A stretch of DNA of 5,746 bases. Origin: Bacteroidales bacterium (lineage in GTDB: Bacteria > Bacteroidota > Bacteroidia > Bacteroidales > Muribaculaceae). The position numbers were made by a program, and so were the translations under genes. The notes under the pieces are model-generated. The model did no database searches. It was given only the letters and a program-made list of their open reading frames with translations, and was not told the origin of the DNA. Numbering within the stretch: position 1 is the stretch's first letter; each line of letters begins with the position of its first letter. The DNA lies in assembly GCA_900769345.1 (NCBI GenBank), contig CAAGGJ010000019.1, positions 1 through 5,746 of the forward strand, given 5' to 3'. Below are positions 1 through 4,331 of this stretch, in pieces.

Positions 1-2016
1 AAGCACTTGCTGCACACGTTTGGGGTCAGTGTTGATGGTGAATCGATCATCGACCTTGCTGTCGCATATCAGTTGCACTTCTTTGCGCACACGCAGTTCC
101 ACAGTGTGCAATGCCAGACGCAGTAGGTCGTTGACGGTCACTTCCATAACAGTCACTTTGGCGCGCCCCGAATTAAGGTCGCTGAAGTCGAGAATATCGT
201 TCACCAAGTTCATCAGCAGGTCGGAATTGGTCTTGATAATCATGCTGTATTCTCGGCGTTCCTGCTGACTTAGCGGACGTTCTTCATCGCCGTCGGTAAG
301 CATCTCCACAAATCCGCAGATGGCATTGAGCGGTGTGCGTATCTCGTGACTCATATTTTGTATGAATTCAGTCTTCATTCGCTCCGATGTTTCGGCTTCA
401 TCTTTGGCTTTTACTAAGTCGTCGTTAAGTCGTTCAAGACCTATCTGATAACTGATAGTATCACTAATATCCATACCGAAAGCATCCACCGAATCGCCAT
501 CGGCACATAAATACATAGCGAAATATTCTCCCGACCAAATATCCGCCACAAAATCCACGTTCTTTTTGCCTTCTTCGATAGCTTTGTTTATTGAGCTTAA
601 AATCATTTCTGAGGCATGCGGCAATGCTTGAGTGATGAGCGTGGGTTTGCCTGCTTTATTTACCACTTTAAAGAATTTTCTTACATTGTGATTGCCGAAG
701 TTAACCAGCATATCGGTCACCTCACCACTGGCATTTTTCACTAATTCCGCGCGAAAATACACAATAGGCATATTTTCCACCACATTGCCAAAGCGTCGGC
801 TTGTCTCGAGTTCCTTGATGCGGAGTTCGCGATATTGCATCAACTTGCGCATATAGCCTATCACCAATATCAGAGCCAAAAGCACAAGCAGATACACGCC
901 CACCATTATCCACTCGCCATATTCTGTCCAAAAAGGATTTATTTTGTTGATAAATATGGTATTAGGCGGACAGTTATCTTCATCGATACCATAGTGAGTA
1001 AGTTGGCGATAGTCGATTTTCACTATTTTATGATTTGCCTCGTTAAAGGGGATATCTCGAGCGGGCACGCCCGATAGCACACGCCCCACCACATCGTCAA
1101 GAATCTTGAAATAAGCATCTTCGTCGTAGATACAGCCACCCACCACGCGATTGTCGTCGGATATCCATCCATTGTCGCGAATTACGAAGATAGGCGCCTT
1201 GCTTACCTCGAGCAGATAGATACCGTTATTCATAAGAGTGATTGAGCGACCGAAGGCTTTCTGATTGAGCCACGATGAATAGATTACGGCATCGGTTTCG
1301 CGTTGAAGTTTGCCTATCACTTCCACCAATTCGTTGGAAGTTATTTCGTTGGCATTAAGCACCTTAAAACCTATGCCCGGATGAAATTTGCGCATATGCT
1401 GCTCAAGTTCATTACCTTTGGTGCGGCTAAACACATCATCACCGCTCACGAAGTAAAGATTTGCGAGTTTTGGCATAAGGCGCACTATCAGTTCGGCCGT
1501 CTCTCCCGGATATACGGGCATGCATTGACTGGTGACGTTGTATTTTTCGCGCAAATCGGCAGTGGTAATCATCGATCCCGGCACCACCATACGTTCTTGC
1601 ACCAGCTCGCGCTTGTTGGCTGTATATTCCTGACCACCAATCAATATCATAGGTATATCGGGACTAATGGCGTCTATATCTTTACAGAATAGAAAAGACC
1701 CGCTACCCACCAGCGCTATGGCCTTAGGCGATCGCACTTTCACCACATTCACTATTATATTGGCAAGAGAGTCGACGCCTTGTTCGCTTGCCACACTTGC
1801 CAGTGGCACATTAAGTGTCGACACCGTCATACGCTTGGCGTGAACTATCGATTCCAACTTGCTCAGCACGCGGCTACTCCAGTTGTACTGCGTTGAGTAT
1901 GACGACACTATCAGCAGGTCATCGTTATCCTTATCCACAGCCTCAACACATGGAGCGCAAATAAGCATCAACACGACCATCGCCATGATTTTTCTTATTC
2001 TATCAGGCATATTCAT
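1..2016 (-). CDS. Membrane sensor histidine kinase with periplasmic binding-protein-like sensor and PAS-like domain (3' end outside window)
   Basis: Membrane sensor kinase; by family it autophosphorylates on a histidine and passes the phosphate to a response regulator. The frame is open from ATG at 2016 to the left edge (672 residues, no stop), with an in-frame stop at 2020-2022, so the start is this ATG or the one at 2010. Residues 1-26 form a signal peptide (basic RIRK, hydrophobic MAMVVLMLI, VEA cleavage site). Residues 27-366 are periplasmic; the start DLLIVSSYSTQYNW (33-46) and the later GSG and GGQEY segments resemble the ABC substrate-binding-like sensors of other bacterial kinases. 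A helix at 369-389 crosses the membrane, residues about 405-515 look PAS-like, and HisKA carries the H-box SHEIRTPLN with H557. The frame ends in TDPKRVQQVL, normally just before the N-box, so the ATPase domain, and any fused receiver, lie outside. Ligand and partner are unknown. Not a SusR-type hybrid: no beta-propeller or Y_Y_Y segment is visible. Confidence 0.93.
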   Translation of the reverse strand, partial: MNMPDRIRKIMAMVVLMLICAPCVEAVDKDNDDLLIVSSYSTQYNWSSRVLSKLESIVHAKRMTVSTLNVPLASVASEQGVDSLANIIVNVVKVRSPKAIALVGSGSFLFCKDIDAISPDIPMILIGGQEYTANKRELVQERMVVPGSMITTADLREKYNVTSQCMPVYPGETAELIVRLMPKLANLYFVSGDDVFSRTKGNELEQHMRKFHPGIGFKVLNANEITSNELVEVIGKLQRETDAVIYSSWLNQKAFGRSITLMNNGIYLLEVSKAPIFVIRDNGWISDDNRVVGGCIYDEDAYFKILDDVVGRVLSGVPARDIPFNEANHKIVKIDYRQLTHYGIDEDNCPPNTIFINKINPFWTEYGEWIMVGVYLLVLLALILVIGYMRKLMQYRELRIKELETSRRFGNVVENMPIVYFRAELVKNASGEVTDMLVNFGNHNVRKFFKVVNKAGKPTLITQALPHASEMILSSINKAIEEGKKNVDFVADIWSGEYFAMYLCADGDSVDAFGMDISDTISYQIGLERLNDDLVKAKDEAETSERMKTEFIQNMSHEIRTPLNAICGFVEMLTDGDEERPLSQQERREYSMIIKTNSDLLMNLVNDILDFSDLNSGRAKVTVMEVTVNDLLRLALHTVELRVRKEVQLICDSKVDDRFTINTDPKRVQQVL

Positions 2017-2075
2017 CAATCAAGTGTTCTATTAGCGGTTTTTTGGCATTTATAACAAACTTCATCTAAAAATGA

Positions 2076-2160
2076 TAACTTTGGCAGCGAAACTAATCCC
2101 CACCAATCATCACGCATAGTCACAACAATTACTATCCGACTATAGTTTTCTCATTTTTTT
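2076..2160 (+). ncRNA. Possible short plus-strand RNA unit in the intergenic region
   Basis: A plus-strand TAACTTTG at 2076-2083 matches the TAnnTTTG -7 box. About 33 bp further on, ATAGTC (2116-2121) and GACTAT (2138-2143) form a 6-bp stem, followed by a T-rich stretch with seven T in a row (2154-2160), as in an intrinsic terminator. Together these could delimit an RNA of about 70-75 nt starting near 2088. Weak points are the AT-rich 6-bp stem, its 16-nt loop and the lack of a good -33 box. Transcription would oppose the kinase leader, so such an RNA would be fully complementary to it. No known RNA family is recognised. Confidence 0.2.
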
Positions 2161-2170
2161 AACTCAGAAA

Positions 2171-2178
2171 CAAATGTA
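2171..2178 (-). promoter_or_regulatory. Probable -7 box for the histidine kinase gene
   Basis: On the minus strand this reads TACATTTG, a perfect match to the Bacteroidota -7 motif TAnnTTTG. It points at the kinase start at 2016 and would give a leader of roughly 145-150 nt. No TTTG -33 box is seen at the usual 19-21 bp spacing; a TTTG lies only 13 bp upstream (2192-2195). The call therefore rests on the -7 box and its position. Confidence 0.45.
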
Positions 2179-2244
2179 GTGATTATTTTGCCAAATTGCA
2201 CTTTAGTTATGCAAAACTTCGGTATTTCGCACACATTTTGCCTC

Positions 2245-2262
2245 ACGCCGTAACAACGGCGT
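2245..2262. repeat. Perfect 7-bp inverted repeat (hairpin)
   Basis: ACGCCGT (2245-2251) and ACGGCGT (2256-2262) are exact reverse complements with a 4-base spacer AACA, giving a compact GC-rich stem about 75-90 nt downstream of the CNNM stop in its direction of transcription. There is no T-tract on either side in the correct place for an intrinsic terminator. It may be a 3'-end stabilising or factor-dependent termination structure, or a protein-binding dyad. Confidence 0.5.
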
Positions 2263-2301
2263 AATAAAACAAGTGATTTTTAACAAAATTCCGTGTAATT
2301 A

Positions 2302-2320
2302 CAGCCCTACGACTTGGCTG
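2302..2320 (-). terminator. Weak candidate 3' hairpin of the CNNM transcript
   Basis: In the minus direction CAGCC (2320-2316) and GGCTG (2306-2302) pair as a 5-bp GC-rich stem with a 9-base loop, starting 16 nt after the CNNM stop codon. The sequence after it is AT-rich but has only interrupted runs of T rather than a proper U-tract. It is offered as the nearest terminator-like structure and is not convincing on its own. Confidence 0.2.
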
Positions 2321-2336
2321 CAGCATAGTGCACTAT
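2317..2336. repeat. Two abutting perfect palindromes at the CNNM stop codon
   Basis: GCTGCAGC (2317-2324) is followed without a gap by ATAGTGCACTAT (2325-2336). Each is a perfect dyad, of 8 and 12 bp. The second ends on the first base of the complement of the CNNM stop codon (TGA, 2338-2336). With no loop bases they are poor RNA hairpins and look more like DNA dyads, but they may be chance. Confidence 0.5.
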
Positions 2337-3373
2337 CAGAGGCTCTTGCGTTGCGCCTTCATCTTCTTCCAGCGCTCAAGGGCGAGTTTTTGCATATCCA
2401 CCACATCGTCGTTTTCGTCCACGATTTCCACGCCGAGCATGGTTTCTATCACATCCTCCATGGTAACAATGCCTCGCATACAGCCATATTCGTCGGTGAT
2501 GATGGAGATGTGTTCTTTTTTCTCTATCATCTGTTCCCAAATATCGTCGACGGTAACATCTTCGCCAAACGATAGTATGGGTCGAATCAAGTCGCTGAGG
2601 CGAATATCGAATTTGTCTTCGGCTATCTTCTCGAGCACATCGTCGCGAAGCACATAGCCGGTGATGTAGTCCTTATTATCTTTATATACCGGTATGCGCG
2701 AGAAAGTGAGCTCTTCGTCATTGAAGTCGTGTAAGATGGTCGACTCGGGAGCCGATTCCACCACGAGATTGGGAGTCATTATCTCTGTAGCCTTCACATT
2801 CACGAGGCGTATGAAATTCTGAATCATCTTTTTCTCTTTAGCTTCAAACACACCCTCGCTTGCGCCTACATTAACCATAGCCGACACTTCTTCGCGACTT
2901 ACCGACACCTGCGCTTCCTTCGAGGCAAAGATGCGAGTCACAAACTCCGACAGCAGCACCAACGGATATGTGATGAATACCAATACTCTAATAATCTTTA
3001 CCGAAGGTATAGCCAACGAACGCCAATAGTTGGCGCCGATGGTCTTGGGTATAATCTCCGACACCACCAAAATAAGAAGTGTCAATATGGCTGACACCAC
3101 GCCAAAATATGCTTCTCCAAACACTTTCACAGCCTCTGAGCCCACTCCGGCTGCACCTATGGTGTGTGCTATGGTGTTGAGCGACAGTATGGCTGCCACA
3201 GGACGATCTACATTCTTTTTATAATCCGACAAAGTCTTCGCCGACTTCTTGCCTTGCTCTTCGAGCATCGTTGCATACGACAACGGAGTAGATAGTAATA
3301 CAGCTTCTAAGATAGAGCACATGAACGAAATGCTCAGCGCCCCTACTAAATATATGATTAATAATAAATACAT
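2336..3373 (-). CDS. CNNM (DUF21) transmembrane protein with paired CBS domains, short HlyC/CorC-like family
   Basis: Inner-membrane protein of 345 residues in the CNNM/hemolysin C-like family, whose members are linked to magnesium or other divalent-cation transport; the substrate here is inferred only from the family. Residues 1-150 are the CNNM domain, with helices near 2-25, 58-80, 88-108 and 122-146, the NTIAHTIGAAGVGSE segment at 66-80 and the family signature SEIIPKTIGA at 105-114. Two cytosolic CBS domains follow (about 197-250, with MTP and SRIPVY; about 262-316, with DEYGCMRGIVTMEDVIETML), then an acidic stretch (VDENDDVVD) and a short basic tail. The C-terminal CorC_HlyC domain of longer homologues, including GldE-type proteins, is absent, so no symbol is given. 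The frame extends to TTG at 3409, but that codon lies upstream of a TATCTTTG promoter box that overlaps this extension; ATG at 3373 opens directly into the first helix and is preferred. Confidence 0.93.
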   Translation of the reverse strand: MYLLLIIYLVGALSISFMCSILEAVLLSTPLSYATMLEEQGKKSAKTLSDYKKNVDRPVAAILSLNTIAHTIGAAGVGSEAVKVFGEAYFGVVSAILTLLILVVSEIIPKTIGANYWRSLAIPSVKIIRVLVFITYPLVLLSEFVTRIFASKEAQVSVSREEVSAMVNVGASEGVFEAKEKKMIQNFIRLVNVKATEIMTPNLVVESAPESTILHDFNDEELTFSRIPVYKDNKDYITGYVLRDDVLEKIAEDKFDIRLSDLIRPILSFGEDVTVDDIWEQMIEKKEHISIITDEYGCMRGIVTMEDVIETMLGVEIVDENDDVVDMQKLALERWKKMKAQRKSL

Positions 3374-3396
3374 AATAGATTTTATAAAATCGTCGA

Positions 3397-3404
3397 CAAA
3401 GATA
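3397..3404 (-). promoter_or_regulatory. -7 box for the CNNM gene
   Basis: The minus strand reads TATCTTTG, an exact match to the Bacteroidota -7 motif. Transcription would start near 3390, about 17 nt before the ATG at 3373. A TTTA lies 16 bp upstream as a weak -33 candidate (3421-3424). Because the box lies inside the extended frame that begins with TTG at 3409, it also argues for the shorter protein. Confidence 0.6.
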
Positions 3405-3437
3405 CACAAAAATTTACATTTAAACTAATAAATATCT

Positions 3438-3556
3438 AATTCTCACCATAATTTGAGCGTTTTGGCCATTTTTCAGACTATTGGCGCTCGTTTCTGCCTT
3501 ATTCGGCGCGATTATATGTGGCTATTATATGCCGTGCTATTCTCCCCATAATTTTT
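3438..3556 (+). repeat. Imperfect direct repeat pair, copies 100 bp apart
   Basis: Copy 1 (3439-3454, ATTCTCACCATAATTT) and copy 2 (3539-3554, ATTCTCCCCATAATTT) match at 15 of 16 positions, and the similarity extends to a CTA just upstream of both with one inserted base in copy 1. Both lie between the divergent promoters on the same strand. They could be regulator-binding sites or a remnant duplication. Confidence 0.5.
3511..3531 (+). repeat. Two ATTATATG octamers, 13-bp period
   Basis: ATTATATG occurs at 3511-3518 and again at 3524-3531. The 13-bp repeat distance is close to, but not exactly, one helical turn. It lies about 60-80 bp upstream of the plus-strand -7 box, a position where an activator could bind. 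The significance is modest because the octamer is AT-rich. Confidence 0.4.
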
Positions 3557-3590
3557 CATTATTTCTATCGATAATAACTGCTGTTTTCGC

Positions 3591-3598
3591 TATCTTTG
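3591..3598 (+). promoter_or_regulatory. -7 box for the DUF456 gene
   Basis: TATCTTTG followed by CA is a textbook Bacteroidota -7 element. The start of transcription would be near 3605, leaving a leader of about 98 nt before ATG at 3703. No good TTTG is seen at the expected -33 spacing; TTTC at 3562-3565 is too far upstream (25 bp). Confidence 0.6.
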
Positions 3599-3702
3599 CA
3601 CCATAGCAAGGCTGTGATGGCTCAGGCAGCGATTTTTTTACCGACCCTCAGCGCACAAATCCCCTTCCGGCATTGTTATTACAAAAAAAGATAAATAATG
3701 AT

Positions 3703-4242
3703 ATGGCACTTATCAACATGCTCACAATACTAATGGCAAATACTTCGCTCTCGTGGTGGAGCATAATGCTCATAGCCGTAGTGCTCGTGCTCTCAGTAGC
3801 AGGCATAGTGGGAACTTTGGTGCCTGCCGTGCCCGGAACTCCGCTCAATATGGCGGCTCTGCTTGTAGCTTATTTCCTTTGCCCTGGCGAGATTGCCACT
3901 CACTTGCTGTTTGCACTCTTGGTTGCGGGATTGATAGTGATTATTCTCGATTATGTGGCTCCTATATGGATGACTCGAGCCGGTGGTGGCAGCCGTCGTG
4001 CCGCATGGGGCTCTACGTTAGGACTTGTGGCAGGTCTGTTCTTTATGCCTATGGGGCTGATTGTGGGCCCGCTTATAGGTGCCTTTGTGGGCGAAATCAC
4101 CGATAGCCATCGCCCCGACAAGGCAATAAAAGTGTCGCTGTGGTCGTTCGCCGCTTTCCTGCTCACCACCGGAATCAAACTCATGGCAGGCATTGTTATC
4201 AGTTATTATAGCATTTCGGCTATTTATTACCACTTCACTTGA
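3703..4242 (+). CDS. DUF456 family small integral membrane protein
   Basis: Polytopic inner-membrane protein of 179 residues matching the DUF456 family, whose function is not established. Visible family features are the first hydrophobic helix (about 20-41) ending in GIVGTLVPAVPGTPL (34-48), a second hydrophobic stretch near 48-61, a helix at 66-83 followed by LDYVAP (82-87), then GGGSRRAAWGSTLG (94-107) leading into a very glycine-rich segment through GPLIGAFVGEI (122-132). A charged loop (HRPDKAIK, 136-143) precedes a last helix at about 145-168. The start is uncertain: a TTG at 3673 would add ten lysine- and asparagine-rich residues, while ATG at 3718 or 3733 would give a shorter N-terminus more typical of the family. 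No Shine-Dalgarno sequence decides it. The gene diverges from CNNM and is followed 89 bp later by the barrel gene; nothing here shows a functional link with either. Confidence 0.88.
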   Translation: MALINMLTILMANTSLSWWSIMLIAVVLVLSVAGIVGTLVPAVPGTPLNMAALLVAYFLCPGEIATHLLFALLVAGLIVIILDYVAPIWMTRAGGGSRRAAWGSTLGLVAGLFFMPMGLIVGPLIGAFVGEITDSHRPDKAIKVSLWSFAAFLLTTGIKLMAGIVISYYSISAIYYHFT

Positions 4243-4263
4243 TTATTTTAAAGCAAAAAAAAC

Positions 4264-4276
4264 TTCAACACTTGAA
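4264..4276. repeat. Short dyad TTCAA-CAC-TTGAA
   Basis: A perfect 5-bp inverted repeat with a 3-base spacer lies just upstream of, and partly overlaps, the -35-like element of the barrel gene. It could be an operator half-site pair or chance; it is too AT-rich to serve as a terminator for DUF456. Confidence 0.3.
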
Positions 4277-4298
4277 ACAAATCTGACATTAGTTCGTC
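4274..4298 (+). promoter_or_regulatory. Candidate ECF-sigma-type promoter for the outer-membrane barrel gene
   Basis: GAAAC (4274-4278) and CGTC (4295-4298) are separated by 16 bp, which resembles the general ECF sigma pattern of a GAAC-like -35 and a CGTC-like -10 element. A run of eight A (4255-4262) precedes it. Transcription would begin near 4305, about 27 nt before the ATG at 4332. No TAnnTTTG housekeeping box is present in 4243-4331. Many outer-membrane receptor genes in this phylum are under ECF control, which makes this plausible, but no sigma or anti-sigma gene is in the window. Confidence 0.35.
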
Positions 4299-4328
4299 TT
4301 CTGAGCAAGAAATCACAAAAAACGAACT
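4291..4328 (+). repeat. Inverted repeat in the leader of the barrel gene
   Basis: AGTTCGT (4291-4297) and ACGAACT (4322-4328) are exact reverse complements, 24 bases apart, and the second arm ends 3 bases before the ATG at 4332. A smaller stem TTCT/AGAA (4299-4302 with 4308-4311) sits inside the loop. If transcription starts upstream, for example by read-through from DUF456, the hairpin could mask the translation start. If it starts near 4305, the left arm is not in the RNA. Confidence 0.45.
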
Positions 4329-4331
4329 GAA

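Larger units (their letters stand above)
2017..2335. other. 319-bp non-coding region between CNNM and kinase genes
   Basis: No credible coding sequence is present. Both flanking genes lie on the minus strand, so this region must hold the end of the CNNM transcript and the start of the kinase transcript. It contains the kinase -7 box (2171-2178), a plus-strand -7-like box with a terminator-like stem and T-tract (2076-2160), a 7-bp GC-rich hairpin (2245-2262), and adjacent palindromes at the CNNM stop codon (2317-2336). No strong intrinsic terminator with a U-tract is seen in the minus direction after CNNM. Confidence 0.7.
3374..3702. other. 329-bp divergent promoter region between CNNM and DUF456 genes
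   Basis: This non-coding, AT-rich stretch separates two divergently transcribed genes. It holds a -7 box in each direction (3397-3404 minus; 3591-3598 plus), an imperfect direct repeat of about 17 bp with copies 100 bp apart, a pair of ATTATATG octamers 13 bp apart, a TATCGATA palindrome at 3566-3573, and a plus-strand leader with a T7 run (3633-3639). No small gene could be supported. Confidence 0.7.

Noticed and set aside
1303..1692. Open frame of 129 codons on the plus strand
   Set aside because: It lies wholly antisense to the histidine kinase, whose frame is continuous and has clear domain motifs. Its own translation is rich in histidine and phenylalanine and resembles no family.
1..2016. 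SusR-like hybrid two-component sensor of polysaccharide loci
   Set aside because: The periplasmic part is about 340 residues with a binding-protein-like start, with no beta-propeller repeats or Y_Y_Y segment.
2273..2657. Plus-strand open frames of 100 and 109 codons
   Set aside because: They are mirror frames of the CNNM CBS domains; the minus-strand protein has strong family signatures through the same bases.
2336..3373. Assignment as gldE or a full-length CorC/HlyC protein
   Set aside because: The C-terminal transporter-associated CorC_HlyC domain is missing; the protein ends about 25 residues after the second CBS domain and its acidic stretch.
3753..4106. Open frame of 117 codons on the plus strand in a second frame
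   Set aside because: It is a shadow of DUF456, rich in Cys, Ser and Arg, without hydrophobic or domain pattern.
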